A stretch of 64,000 nt of DNA from Ptiloglossa arizonensis. Its lineage: Eukaryota > Arthropoda > Insecta > Hymenoptera > Colletidae. The notes under the pieces were generated by a model. The model saw only the letters and a program-made list of their open reading frames with translations, ran no database searches and was not told where the DNA came from. Position 1 is the stretch's first letter. Every line of letters starts with the position of its first letter. The stretch covers positions 2,813,029 to 2,877,028 of the forward strand of contig NC_135061.1 of the NCBI RefSeq assembly GCF_051014685.1, in the 5' to 3' direction. This document shows, in pieces, positions 1 through 12,690 of this stretch. Position numbers and translations under genes: made by a program.

Positions 1-61
1 ATGGAGCTATTATTTAGAGTTAGTATTATTTAGTATATAGAGTTGTTCAAACGTTGAAGTC

Positions 62-560
62 TCATAGTAGTTTTTTACAATGGAGAAAACGACAATACTT
101 ATTGAACAACCTAGTATGTTAGAGAACACGTGTAGTGGAGAAAATATCGATAGAAAAGGGAAAGGTTTTGCTCGTTTGCTAAATAATAATTGATTCTACA
201 TTAAGTAAAAGTAGAAGGAACGAACACGCGCGATTGAGTATTTCGTGGAAGCAATAAGTACACAGAATTTCTTGAGAAATCGTGTATTTACAATTGTACA
301 AACGTTGAAGTGTCATAGAATTGTTTTACAATGGAAAAAACGAGAAAACTTATCGAACAACCTAGTATTTTCTTTCTCACCGATCCGTTGTACCGAGCAA
401 CGAGAATATCCAGCTTAGGAGGGGATTGTTTCGTTTTTGATAAGAAATGGAGCTATTAGGTTCGATGTTTTATTTTTCTAAAAATGGTACTACCGTTTGA
501 CGAACACGTGTGTTACAGTTGTTCAAACATTAGTCTTATAGTAGTTTTTTACAATGGAGA
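62..560. repeat. Left arm of a large inverted repeat with mariner-TIR-like blocks
   Basis: The sequence recurs in reverse complement at 2584-3075, with small gaps. Matched landmarks include the cttattgaacaacctagta block (about 108-115 and 350-365 here, 2810 and 3061 there) and the gaggggattgtttcg block (about 418 here, 2745 there). The words aggttgttcaataagt (in reverse) and acaatggagaaaacgac resemble the ends and subterminal parts of mariner elements. The left arm lacks roughly 40 nt present near 2630-2670. No transposase coding remains. Confidence 0.75.
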
Positions 561-603
561 AAATGACAGTAGTTATTGAATATTCTAGTAGCGAGGAAGG
601 TTT

Positions 604-770
604 TCGATTGATAGAATGCGATGATAGAATGCATTGATTGATAGAATGCAATGATGGAATGCATTAATTGAGAGAATGCAATGATGGAATGCATTGATTG
701 ATAAAATGCAATGATGGAATGCATTAATTGATAGAATGCGATGATAGAATGCATTGATCTATAGAATGCG
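604..770. repeat. 30-bp minisatellite, about 5.5 units
   Basis: Units begin with atagaatgc at 611, 641, 671, 701, 731 and 761, so the period is exactly 30 bp. Because 30 is a multiple of three, the minus strand stays open and reads a ten-residue repeat (MHSIIAFYQS). That reading frame is a by-product of the repeat and not a gene. The following 780-960 has weaker scattered copies of a cgattggta motif. Confidence 0.9.
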
Positions 771-1066
771 AGTCAGTGTCGTTTCGTTTAATATATTACA
801 AAGACGTAAAGTGTCTCGATTGGTAAAATGATATTGGTGATACACATTCTATGACAGTTACGATGCATTTCGATTGGTAGAGTGCGAATCACTGTCATTC
901 TATATTTTATAAAACGATATTGGTCACTCACCAATTTAACTGTCATCGTACAGTACATTAAATTCATCATCGTTTCAATTTCTCATCTCATCTAACATTC
1001 CCACACTCCCATGCAAAGAATTAGAAATTCCAAAGTAATCTAACGTCTTCTTTGTTTTCTTTTCAG

Positions 1067-1113
1067 GTACGTTCGAAACGAGTCCGTAACGCAAAGTAAC
1101 TACATCCTATCGA
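1067..1113 (+). other. Possible 47-nt coding exon
   Basis: A strong acceptor (tttgttttcttttcag, ending 1066) precedes 47 nt that end at a consensus donor gtgagt (1114-1119). One frame is open throughout and reads YVRNESVTQSNYILS with one split-codon base at each end; another frame has a stop. Residue composition looks protein-like, but I do not recognise the gene and see no partner exon. The exon would lie between the arms of the inverted repeat. It could equally be a chance combination of splice-like words. Confidence 0.3.
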
Positions 1114-1332
1114 GTGAGTAATCGTTTCAATTGTGTTTATTTACGCGACGATGTATTTAAATTACATTTCTTATCTTCGACTCTCGGTGTGAGAACGAAC
1201 GATGCCCGTAAAGTTTCTCAATGGACGCAGCGTGTAATCGAGGAATTAGGAGACCGTGCGCGTAAAATAAAGTATGAAATTTATTCAACGTGGCTCCTGA
1301 GGGAAGTTTACAAACATTTGGCGAATAATTGT

Positions 1333-1717
<385 letters not shown>

Positions 1718-1760
1718 AATATCTATCTATCTATCTATCTATCTCTTTCTCTCTCTCTGA
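1718..1760. repeat. (ATCT)n microsatellite, right flank
   Basis: The tatctatc repeat resumes directly after the LTR-like unit and ends in ctctctct at about 1758. Confidence 0.9.
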
Positions 1761-2583
1761 AACGAATGTAAAGAAAAGAAAAAATGAAAATTAAACTAAT
1801 GAAATTATTCGCATCTCACGGGAAGGAAGACTTTCGGGTCTGGAAGGAAAGACGCGTTGTCGGTTATTTGGTGGCACTCGTCCGCAAAGGGTTAATTAAT
1901 GTAGCCACGTGTACGTCGTAGAACGCGACACATCCGGAACTCGTAATGCAACCTCGCCAGCCCGCAGCGTCGAAACGCTAGACATTTTATATTTGCTTGC
2001 GAAGGGGAATGTACCGTCTGCACGGACGCCAGAAACGTTTCGCGCGGTTAACGAAGTGTTGGCGCGAAGAAACAGGTGAAAACGGGTTACCTCGACGTCG
2101 TAGGGTTAAAGAGCCGGGAAAGGGTATACACCCTAGCCCGAAAAGTGTGACGGCTCGTTATCGCGGGAAACGGCCCGTACTCGTTCACTCGTTTCGTACG
2201 AGTGAGACGCGTAGCCACGCTCACGAGAACATCAACGACACCTTGCCAACCGTCTATGAAAGCTGTACGAACAGCGGCCAACAGAGAGAGAGTGTGTGAG
2301 AGTGTGTGTGAGAGAGAAAACAGAACCGACGTAGAACCGATGAAAAGCGACCAAGTTGAAGTCTCGAACCGAAGAAACCGGAACGAAGGAAACTAACGAA
2401 AGCTTTTAATTCTTACGTGGGAATATTTTCAACGGCAACTGCGCGAAATGTTCATTTACACGCGAGTTTCACGGGTGTTTCCTCACCGTTGAAATCTCGA
2501 ACGGAGAAATATGAAAAAGAATCGAGAAACGATCGTAGAGAAACGACTGAATGGATACACGGAAGGTACATCTCGTTCTGTTC
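1761..2583. other. Unassigned interval between repeat arms
   Basis: No coding or RNA gene recognised. It is richer in CpG than its surroundings. A short GA/GT-rich microsatellite lies at about 2283-2322. Short open frames on both strands near 2000-2400 show no recognisable domains. Confidence 0.5.
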
Positions 2584-3075
2584 ATTGTAAGAAACTACTA
2601 TGAGACTTCAACGTTTGAACAACTGTAAATACACGAACGAGTCAACGGATCTACGCGAAACTTCGCACGTGTTCGTCAAACGGTGGTACCATTTTTAGAA
2701 AAATAAAACGACGAACCTAATAGTGACATTTCTTATCAAAAACGAAACAATCCCCTCCTAAGCTGGATATTCTCGTTGCTCGGTACAACGAATCGGTGAG
2801 AAAGAAAATACTAGGCTGTTCGATAAGTTTTCTCGTTTTTTCCATTGCGAAACAATTCTACGACACTTCTACGTTTGTACAACTGTAAATACACGATTTC
2901 TCAAGAAATTCTGTGTACTTATTGCTTCCACGAAATACTCAATCGCGCGTGTTCTTTCCTTCTACTTTTACTTAATGTAGAATCAATTATTATTTAGCAA
3001 ACGAGCAAAAACTTTCCCTTTTCTATCGATATTTTCTCCACTACACGTGTTCTCTAACATACTAGGTTGTTCAAT
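2584..3075. repeat. Right arm of the large inverted repeat
   Basis: Reverse complement of 62-560. It carries cattgtaagaaactactatgag, the acgtttgaacaactgtaaat block, and the TIR-like ctaggctgttcgataagt at 2811 and actaggttgttcaataagt at 3061. A diverged copy of its 2636-2740 part also occurs at about 62495-62640. Confidence 0.75.
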
Positions 3076-3670
3076 AAGTATTTTATTCGCGCAGGTATTT
3101 CAAATTTTTACTAATATTAACTGTCCTTCGATTAGATTCTTCAAAAAATTCTGTGTATTTATTGTTTCCACGAAATACTCAATTGCATATCTTCTTTCCT
3201 TCTACTTTTACTTTATGTAGAATCAGTTATCATTATTTAGCAAACGAGCAAAACCTTTCCCTCTTCTATCGATATTTTCTCCACTACACGTGTTCTCTAA
3301 CATACTAGGTTGTTCAATAAGTATTTTATTCGCGCAGGTATTTCAAATTTTTACTAATATTAACTGTCCTTCGATTAGATTCTTCAAAAGATTCTGTGTA
3401 TTTATTGTTTCCACGAAATACTCAATTGCATGTCTTCTTTCCTTCTACTTTTACTTAATGTATAATCAATTATCATTATTTAGCAAACGAGCAAAACTTT
3501 TCCTTTTCTATCGATATTTTCTCCTCTACACGTGTTCCCTAAAATACTAGATTGTTCGATAACTATTGTCGGTTTCTTCACTGTAAAAAACTACTGTAAC
3601 ACTTCAACGTTTGAACAACTGTAAAAATGACCAACCTACTACCTCTATTTCTTATCGAAAACGAAACAAT
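2810..3670. repeat. ~243-bp tandem repeat with mariner-TIR-like boundaries
   Basis: Units begin at actagg(t/c)tgtt 2810, 3061, 3304 and a partial at 3546, giving periods of 251, 243 and 242 bp. Each unit runs from the TIR-like word through ttccacgaaatactcaatt and cgatattttctcc to acacgtgttctctaacat. The second and third units are nearly identical, indicating recent duplication. The last partial copy grades into the acgtttgaacaactg block. Confidence 0.85.
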
Positions 3671-4534
3671 CTCCACTTAAGGTGTTCGAATCTTTGCGTT
3701 ACTATCCAATGGAAATCTGAAAGTCGATTTTCTTAGCTTTCGTTAGAGATTGAAAACACTCGTGAAATGTTACGCGGTGGCTGTTGGCTCGTTGCTCGCG
3801 GAAAGGTTATTAGATGCGTGGTAACTGCTCCGGAGCATTAATCTTTCTTTCGCCGAAAAGGGTAGCAAAAAGCAGACGTAAATGAAGAAGAAAAGTGGAA
3901 AGAGTGAACACAATGAGGACGAAGACGGAAGTGGAAGAGGGATGTGTTCCGCTATGGACACGGGAACAAGGAATTAAACGGCAACGGTGAGATGAAATTA
4001 AACAGAGAAAATGAGAGTAAGTGGGCGAAAGATGAAAATAAATTGTGGGAAGACCGGCTCGGGGAAACGGTATGGAAACAGGGCTGGGGTAATAATAATA
4101 AAGAAGTGGGAAACCAAATACGGCGAAACGTGGTGACCGAGATGACGAAATAATGCAAAATGTTGAAAAAGAAAAGAAACAGAAAGAAGAAGCAACGAAA
4201 CGGGGAAAACAGAGAATTTCGCGCAGAAAAACAGAAGCTCGGTAGAGAAACAGATATTAAAGAAAAACTGTCAACAAAGTAGCGAAACCGAAAAATAGAG
4301 AAACGGAGCGACGACGAAACAAAGAGATACAAAAGGTAAGTTAATCTATTGCAGTTCAGATGCGTTGCACTGCTAGCCTAGTAAATGCAACCTCGACATT
4401 TTTCTCGGTATTATTCACGAATATGTTCTCGCGCAGAGCAAACGATACGTTTGTACTACCTTTAGCCGGTATAGAGAGGGTAGAATTTATTTAACCGAGA
4501 TCCCGTTTAGTTATAAGCAAAACATACATCTCGC

Positions 4535-4575
<41 letters not shown>

Positions 4576-5820
4576 TATTAGACGCAGCAATATATTTTTT
4601 TCGACTCGTGTACTAATTTTGATCAAAGTCAGCCGTTACGCGAAAGAATCGAATAAAAATTCCAGGTATACATTTATCGCGAAATAAAAGGTGGATTTGT
4701 TATTTTCTACGGCAGGTTGCAAAATTGAAAAGGTCGGGTGCAGGCTTAACGCACCGAATTTTCCATATCTGACTCAGCCTGTATACCTGTATGTTTCGGT
4801 TGCTTTATAGTTACCGATTTTAATCTTTCTCAACCAGGTTTACATACCCGCGAGCGACGTGTTGTTAACGTACGCCCGTGCCTCAATATGTATGCGTATA
4901 GTGGATATATCTCTATAAATGAATAACCTTCTGTGGACATACCGTTGGGGCTTTGAATGTAGCAGGATTTATGACACGGACGCATAGGTTCGCTATTTTT
5001 CAGAATTAATTTGGGAGATTGCGCGCGATTTTGTGAAAATATCGCGAAAAGTTGACGTTTTCGCCACTCCAAGCTGCAAAGACGAAACTACTGCGCGTTG
5101 AATACCGATAAACTTCACTTTAACTATTAAATATCGTCCGTAAGTTTAGTAAAATGATACCGAGAGTTTCTTTGATTTCTACGAGAGTTTATTTATTGTT
5201 TCAAGGCAATCGAGTAAGAATACAATTTGTAAGTTGTTTCAAATTATCATGTTGGAGTAAAGTCTACGAATTGAGAAATTACAAACAAATTCAGCCACTT
5301 CAAGTGGCTTGACAACTTGGGATTGGACGAGACAAATGTTTATGCGAATTTCTTTGTTACTTTTGTCGATCGAATCAATCGCTTGCTCTCTTTTATTACA
5401 GTAGATTCTTATTATTATTAGTTATTCTGTTATCAAGTTTCATTTTCATTTTCAAACGATGTTAATTTCATACTCGGGATACCGTAAATGAATATCCCTT
5501 TAAAATAAAAGCAACTTATCTGGTAACAAAAATCGAGAGCAGTGTTATTTAGCGCTGCGAGTACTCCCGATCGTAAATACAAATCACACGAACCGTATAA
5601 CTGTCGCGCGGGACTGTTTAATTCCGGAGCAATGTGATTTCAACCGATACAATGTTAATCCTTTAATTGCTAAGTTTTTCGTGCAGTATTTTTCCAGCGA
5701 AATATGCACCTGTTGGGTTTTATCTACCCAAAGAGATGTTACTCTTCCGGTACGATCCGTCATTTGAAATAGTCGTTAAAGAGTATTGTCTAATAGTACT
5801 CTACACCTACATCGCACAAG
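3671..5820. other. Unassigned, with purine-rich tract and TA microsatellite
   Basis: The plus strand is strongly purine-rich from about 3880 to 4335 (gaaa, ggaa and gaga words), which keeps short frames open on the minus strand. A (TA)n microsatellite lies at about 4535-4578. No gene, RNA or transposon recognised in the rest. Confidence 0.5.
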
Positions 5821-5825
5821 GTGTT

Positions 5826-6300
5826 AAAAATGCGATTCGAGAAATTAAAGTCGTCCATAACTCGCTGAAACGAAACAAAAGGTACTAAGGATCAAGTTAA
5901 AAATGCGATTCGAGAAATTAAAGTTGTCCATAACTCGCTGAAACGAAACAAAAGGTACTAAGGATCAAGTTAAAAATTCGATTCAAGAATTTTAAGTCAT
6001 CCATAACTCGCTAAAACGAAATAAAATGCGATTCGAGAATTTAAAGTTATCCATAACTCGTTAAAATGAAACAAAAGGTATATATACTAAGGGTCTAATT
6101 AAAAATGCAATTCGAGAATTTCAAGTCATCCATAACTCGCTAAAAGAAATAAAATGCGATTCGAGAATTTAAAGTCATCCACAACTCACTGAAACGAAAC
6201 AAAAGATATGTACTAAGGGTAAAATTAAAAATGCGATTCGAGAATTCAAAATCATCCATAACTCGCTAAAACGAAACAAAAGGTGTATACTAAGGGCCCG
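5826..6300. repeat. Irregular tandem repeat, 49-79 bp units, about 7 copies
   Basis: The anchor tgcgattcgaga (or close variants) recurs at 5831, 5904, 5977, 6027, 6106, 6155 and 6232. Each is followed by tccataactcgctaaaacgaaa. Two unit lengths, about 73-79 and 49-50, alternate in the right half because some units lack the ggtactaagg segment. Confidence 0.85.
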
Positions 6301-7385
6301 GTTAAAAAGAATTTTCTCCTTGCGCTAAGTAATTTACGTAAGATGAGAATTCATGTATCTATAACTGGAGGGTGAAGCATTTCATGTAACAACAAAGTAT
6401 ATTTCCCGTCATTTCTCTCTTAATGGAGTGAACAAATTGTAAGAATTTATACGGCAACACTTGGAAGCTTCTAAATTAGAATCGCGGTAACTTGGACATT
6501 TTAACAATTAAAGGAGGGAATTCCTCGAAGTTGTGCAAGAGAGGATCAGTTTCTGAAATCTCTCGGATCCCACCTTGACTCCTATCTCGTCTATGGTACT
6601 CCAGTCTATATCTGGAACTTTCGTTGTATCTCTCCAGTCGATCGGTTCACCGAAACCCGAGATAGTTGTAGCAACATAGATGTATCGTATCGAATAAACA
6701 AGTACAATTCCGAGAGTTCTATAATCTCTTTCCAACTTGACCCATTTCGGTATCACGAGATAGAATGTTCATGTTTCGTGTCAACGTATGCTTCCACGTT
6801 GCCACTGAATGAATATTCGGTTCAGTTTCTGCGTGTATATATATATATATATTTGCTTCAATTTCTACTTCACGTTCGAATGGATCGATCAATTTCGAGA
6901 AAAGTTAACATACGTAACGTCACTACATCCAAAGTCTCTTTATAGTAGTTTTTAAACAGTAGAGTTTCGATTCTTCGACTATTCGATTCACCTACTGGTC
7001 GAAAAATTAATTTGTCGTCGTCGAAGAGTTTTATGATACTTTGTTTGTCGAGAGCTGTTGGGGCTGTTACGTAACTGATAGGCGAAGAATAGGCGAGCAC
7101 TCAAGTTTTAGTGGGTACAAAAGAACGTGTAACTCAAGTCTAAAGAATGAAATTACCCTCTAAAGTTTCACCCTTCCGATGTAATCGTGAGAACAATTGA
7201 AAGTGGAAGGAAGTGTTTCGGACAAACGTTTTATAGCTTTTTAACGCGAAGTGACACGGTGTGCTCATCGATGAAAATCTTTTCTTGCAGTATATAATTT
7301 TCACCGTCTTTGTCGTTCTTGACGAAAGGCTTGGAAACCTTTTTCTTGGAAATTTCTCCCTGAAGGTTGTGTATGTACCATTTTT
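6301..7385. other. Unassigned interval
   Basis: No recognisable gene. A short TA repeat lies at about 6835-6852. Minus-strand frames at 6508-6756 and 6870-7100 are open for 76-82 codons, but I recognise no domain in them. Confidence 0.45.
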
Positions 7386-7387
7386 CT

Positions 7388-9480
7388 CTAATACATGGAA
7401 TGTAGACCGATGAAAGAACTAAATAATGTAGAATAATAAACGGAATGGGGATAATTAATGGAATAATAGAATAATGAAGAAACTAAATAATGTAGAATAA
7501 TAATAGGAAGATAGAATAATAAACGAGGATAATAGAATAATGAACGAAAAGGAGATGTACATTTACAAAACAATATTTACCTTCTGTGCAAACATTTACA
7601 GAACAATGTTTACCTTTCTCAAGGTTATGTGAAAAAAATTGTATCTAATACATAGAATGTAGACTGATGAAAGAACTAAATAACGTAGAATAATAAACGG
7701 AAAGGGGATGTACATTTACAGAACAATGTTTACCTTTCTCAAGGTTGTGTATATACAATTTTTCTCTAATACACAGAATGTAGACCGATGAAGAAACTAA
7801 ACAATGTAGAATAATAAACGAAAAGGGGATGTACATTTATAGAACAATGTTTACCTTCCTCAAGGTTGTGTGTATACAATTTTTCTCTAATACACAGAAT
7901 GTAGACCGATGAAGAAACTAAACAATGTAGAATAATAAAAGGAAAGGGGATGTATATTTACAGAACAATGTTTACCTTCCTCAAGGTTGTGTGTATACAA
8001 TTTTTCTCTAATACACAGAATGTAGACCGATGAAGAAATGAAATAATGTAGAATAATAAACGAAGATAATAGAATAACGAAACAACTAAATAATGTAGAA
8101 TAATAATGAGAAGATAGAATAATAAACGAGGATAATAGAATAATGAAACAACTAAACAATGTAGAAGAATAAACAGAAAGGGGATGTATATTTACAGAAC
8201 AATGTTTACCTTTCTCAAGGTTGTGTATATACAATTTTTCTCTAATACACAGAATGTAGACCGATGAAAGAACCAAACAACGTAGAATAATAATAATAAG
8301 ATAGAATAATAAACGAGGATAATAGAATAATGAAACAATTAAATAATGTAGAACAATAATAAGAAGATAGAATAATAAACCAAGATAATAGAATAATGAA
8401 ACAACTAAATAATGTGGAATAATAAGAAGAAGATAGAATAATAAACGAGAATAATAGAATAATAAAGAAACTAAATAATGTAGAATAATAATAATAAGAT
8501 AGAATAATAAACGAAGATAATAGAATAACGAAGAAACTAAATAATGTAGATTAATAATGAGAAGATAGAATAATAAACTAGGATAATAGAATAATGAAAC
8601 AACTAAACAATGTAGAAGAATAAACAGAAAGGGGATGTATATTTACAGAACAATGTTTACCTTTCTCAAGGTTGTGTATATACAATTTTTCTCTAATACA
8701 CAGAATGTAGACCGATGAAAGAACTAAACAACGTAGAATAATAATAATAAGATAGAATAATAAACGAGGATAATAGAATAATGAAACAATTAAATAATGT
8801 AGAACAATAATAAGAAGATAGAATAATAAACCAAGATAATAGAATAATGAAACAACTAAATAATGTGGAATAATAAGAAGAAGATAGAATAATAAACGAG
8901 AATAATAGAATAATAAAGAAACTAAATAATGTAGAATAATAATAATAAGATAGAATAATAAACGAAGATAATAGAATAACGAAGAAACTAAATAATGTAG
9001 ATTAATAATGAGAAGATAGAATAATAAACTAGGATAATAGAATAATGAAACAACTAAACAATGTAGAAGAATAAACAGAAAGGGGATGTATATTTACAGA
9101 ACAATGTTTACCTTTCTCAAGGTTGTGTATATACAATTTTTCTCTAATACACAGAATGTAGACCGATGAAAGAACTAAACAACGTAGAATAATAATAATA
9201 AGATAGAATAATAAACGAGGATAATAGAATAATGAAACAATTAAATAATGTAGAACAATAATAAGAAGATAGAATAATAAACCAAGATAATAGAATAATG
9301 AAACAACTAAATAATGTGGAATAATAAGAAGAAGATAGAATAATAAACGAGAATAATAGAATAATAAAAAAACTAAATAATGTAGAATAATAAACGAGGA
9401 TAATAGAATAATGAAACAACTAAATAATGTAGAATATTAAACGAAGATAATAGGATAATAAACGAAAAGGAGCTGTACAT
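7388..9480. repeat. Complex AT-rich satellite with 120-bp and 451-bp higher-order units
   Basis: Short motifs of the type gtagaataataaacgaggataatagaataatg are interspersed with a conserved block running from gggatgtatatttacagaac to cacagaatgtagaccgatg. The conserved block recurs about every 120 bp at 7780, 7900 and 8020. Three larger units start at 8171, 8622 and 9073 (period exactly 451 bp). The 451-bp copies are nearly identical, so this order arose recently. Minus-strand frames rich in Y, S, F and L are repeat artefacts. Confidence 0.9.
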
Positions 9481-10278
9481 TTACAGAACAATATTTACCT
9501 CCTGTGAAAACGTTTGGAAGAAATCCTTTCCAAGTGATCAACCTCAGGCCCCGGTGACTCTACGTCCGGCCCTGTTGTCGCGTATCTCGGTCTGATCCAA
9601 GATCGCTTTCTCTACTTGCAGCGTAGGCAAGGTATCGGCTTCTACCTACACGATGTGGCACACTCCGAATTGAAATCGACCGGTGATAATTGGGACACCG
9701 TGCGAGTCCCGATATAACCGTTCAGCTGGAACGTACGAGTGCTCGTTCGCCGATTGAAAGTGCGACTTACTCGATGATACGATTTAAAAGGTAGATAAAG
9801 TACCGTGGGCTGTCTCGAATTATGCTAAACCGAGCGAGCAAAATGATTCCAGTCACGAACAGTATGCGTTCGCGGTTCTCAGACACCGGTAGGGAACGCT
9901 GGGCTAGTAGTCTCTCGCCGTGAAAATTGAGTTTACGCGAAACTTACTTGGAGTTTCAAGGGATTTCTGGGCATCCTCGGGGCACGGTGAGCCAGCGGGG
10001 CGTGGAAGGGCGGAGAGGGCTGCTCGGATACAGCCGGTGGCTGGTCGTGGAGGAAAGATAGCAACTTAAAGTTTCGCGCAAAGAGCTGCAACCGCGTGGT
10101 TTATTTTTGCCCCGAAAGCCGTCCTTGCGCTCTTATCCGATTCGATTCTTGTCCGAGCTGTTTTTCGTCCCTGACGGAAACAGAATCGATCGAGCCGACC
10201 GGTAATTCCATTACAGTCGGGAACTTGGCGAAACACGATCGTTCACAGTCGATCACTGGGATCTTGCTTATTGTCGAG
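9481..10278. other. Unassigned, moderately GC-rich interval
   Basis: Contains one copy of the dispersed aatcgaccggtga...ttgggacac motif (9672-9698) and the minus-strand exon-like segment at 9948-10040. No other gene evidence. Confidence 0.45.
9948..10040 (-). other. Possible 93-nt exon (weak)
   Basis: On the minus strand a pyrimidine-rich acceptor ending CAG (10041-10043) precedes 93 nt followed by a consensus donor GTAAGT (9942-9947). The phase-0 frame is open for 31 codons and is proline-rich (starts PPAVSEQPSPP); one of the other frames has a stop. The interval is GC-rich relative to its surroundings. It may be coding, untranslated or a chance match. Confidence 0.2.
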
Positions 10279-10870
10279 GGGCTTCGATGCTAAACGGAAC
10301 ACGTTTTGTTCGAAAGGACCGATTTCGATTCTTCTATTACTCGCGTGGAATGGAATACAGGATGTCTTCGAATGACGTGTACAAATGGGGGATAGGGGTG
10401 ATTCTTTGTGAAAAAATAAGAAAAGTAAGAAGAATAATGCTAAATGGAAAATCTTTTGTTCGAAAGGGACCGATTTCGATTCTTGTATTATTCACGCGGA
10501 ATCGAATACAGGATGTCTCAAATTGAGGGATAGGGGTGATTCTTTGTGAAAAAATAAGAAAAGTAAGAAGAAGAATTCTAAATGAAAAATCTTTTGTTCG
10601 AAAAGGACCGATTTCGATTCTCGTATTACTCGCGTGAAATGGAATACAGGATGTCTCCGAATGACGTGTAAAAGCGAGGAATAGGGGTGATTCTTTGTGA
10701 AAAAATAAGAAAAGTAAGAAGAATAATCCTAAATGGAAAATCTTTCGTTCGAAAGGACCGATTTCGATTCTCTGATTACTCGCGTGAAATGGAATACAGG
10801 ATGTCTCCAAATCGAGGGATAGGGGTGATTCTTTGTGAAAAAATAAAAAAAGTAAGAAGAATAACGTTTG
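10279..10870. repeat. ~138-151-bp tandem repeat, 4 copies
   Basis: The anchor gatttcgattct recurs at 10321, 10472, 10610 and 10760. Each unit contains gaatacaggatgtct, ataggggtgattctttgtg and aaaaataagaaaagtaagaag. The third spacing is short because one unit lacks the segment gacgtgtacaa. Confidence 0.9.
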
Positions 10871-12090
10871 TTCGATTTTAGCGTAGTTTTCAAGATAATT
10901 GAATCTGGAAACCTAGAAATTTTCTCCGTGTTATACTCATGTACGAATAATCATGTACAAATAATCTAAATAATCATTGATTATCACGAAGTATATCAAT
11001 GTGGTATTTATTTTGATGAAAATCTACTTTCGTTTAAACGACGTTATTAAATTTCACGTCGATTGATGAAACACACTTCGGTGAGTAACTTCGGTGAAAA
11101 TATTTCCCTCGATCGAAAATGAACATTTTATATCGAGCAGCCAATTTTGCAGTTAATTAATCGCGATGTTTCCTACCTTGTGCCTAGGTCCTTTTCAATG
11201 TACACTGCTCGTAGAATTTGATAACACAAAGTGCATATTTGTGTCACCGTGCTGCACTTTTTTCAGAGTGACTGAGAATAAATTCTCATAATATTCTAAA
11301 TTTAGAATAACTAAATCACCGTAGAAACTCGAAACAACGATATTTATCGAGTTTATAAAATAATACCTGAAAATAGGTTCAAAACGAATGTCAGTCGAGT
11401 CTCGATAGTTTATTTTATTTCCAAATAACGCCATCTGGTTTTAATTCTTCCAAATTCACCTTTATCGTGATTAAGTTACCTTTTAATGTTACCTGTTCGC
11501 AAGACAGTGTTCTCGCGGTTACATTTTATCGCGTTCGTTACTCGATTGTTTAGAACAACTCGAGATTGGTCAAGTTTGAGGAATTTCCAGAAACTTCCAG
11601 GTGACCTAGGTTGTCCGAGCAAGTTTTCGCGTGTGGATATTCGACGTTTAAGTTCAAAAGACACGCGACCGAGTCAGTTGTTTGTGAGAGAACTTCGAAG
11701 AAGGTGACGAGCGAATTTTCCCGGGGTTAATAGGGACTTTCTTGGAAAATATCTTTCGAGAGGGCGCTAGTACGATGATTTGTAATTTCCAAGAGAAACG
11801 GGATCCTTTCTTATCTACTTACGTTGCTTTTTGTGCTTCGTAGACGACACGTGAACCAGTACGACTTCTGGGACGTATCTACGAGCTCCTTTCACTTCGT
11901 AGAGACGTCCAGAGAATTCTACGACTCTGTGTAGACGTTCCGAGACTTATTCTACTCTACAGTCCAAGAGACATCTGGACTCGTTTGAGTTTGTGCGAAA
12001 ACGTCGTGCAAAACTTCAGGAAAGAATGGATAATCTGTAAAAAAACCGAGACAACCATTTGGAAGATATCTCGTTCCATTGTTAACTCCC
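10871..12090. other. Unassigned interval
   Basis: No gene or repeat recognised except scattered duplicated words (for example agaattctacgactct/gagacttattctactct near 11900). Short frames on both strands at 11476-11707 are mutually overlapping and show no domain. Confidence 0.4.
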
Positions 12091-12690
12091 AAGTTTGTAC
12101 TTTGGAATAAAAAATCAAACCATTTGAGTTTTATTCAAAAAGGAAATCGACCGGTGACTATTGGGACACTCTACACAGTCCAATCGACACCTGGATCATT
12201 GAATCCATATTGGTACGACTACGTGGAAAGTGTCATGGTTTCATAGAATTTTATGAACAAATCCACCAGATATCATGAGTCCTAAGTGTGTCCTTTTAAA
12301 TAAAAAAATTATACCTTTTGAATTTTATTCAAAAATGAAATCGACCGGTGACTATTGGGACACTCTGTACAGTCCAATCGACACTCTATACAGCCCAATC
12401 GACACCTGGATCATTGAATCCATATTGGTACAACTGCGTGGAAAGTGTCATGGTTTCATAGAATCTTATGACCAAATCCACTAGATATCATGAGTCCTAA
12501 GTTCATACTTTTAAATAAAAAAATCAAACCATTTGAATTTTATTCAAAAAGTAAATCGACCAGTGACTATTGGGACACTCTACACAGCCCAATCTACACC
12601 TGGATCAGTGAATCCATATGGTACGACTGGAAAGTGTCATGGTATCACAGTATTTTATGAACGAATCCACCAGATACCATGGGTGTGTTT
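12090..12690. repeat. ~200-bp tandem repeat, 3 copies, carrying the CGACCGGTGAC motif
   Basis: aaatcgac recurs at 12144, 12338 and 12553 (periods 194 and 215). Units contain ttgaattttattcaaaaa, cggtgactattgggacact, cgacacctggatcattgaatc and agtgtcatggtttcatagaat. The second unit has an internal duplication of the short cagtccaatcgacac segment, which explains its greater length. Confidence 0.9.
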
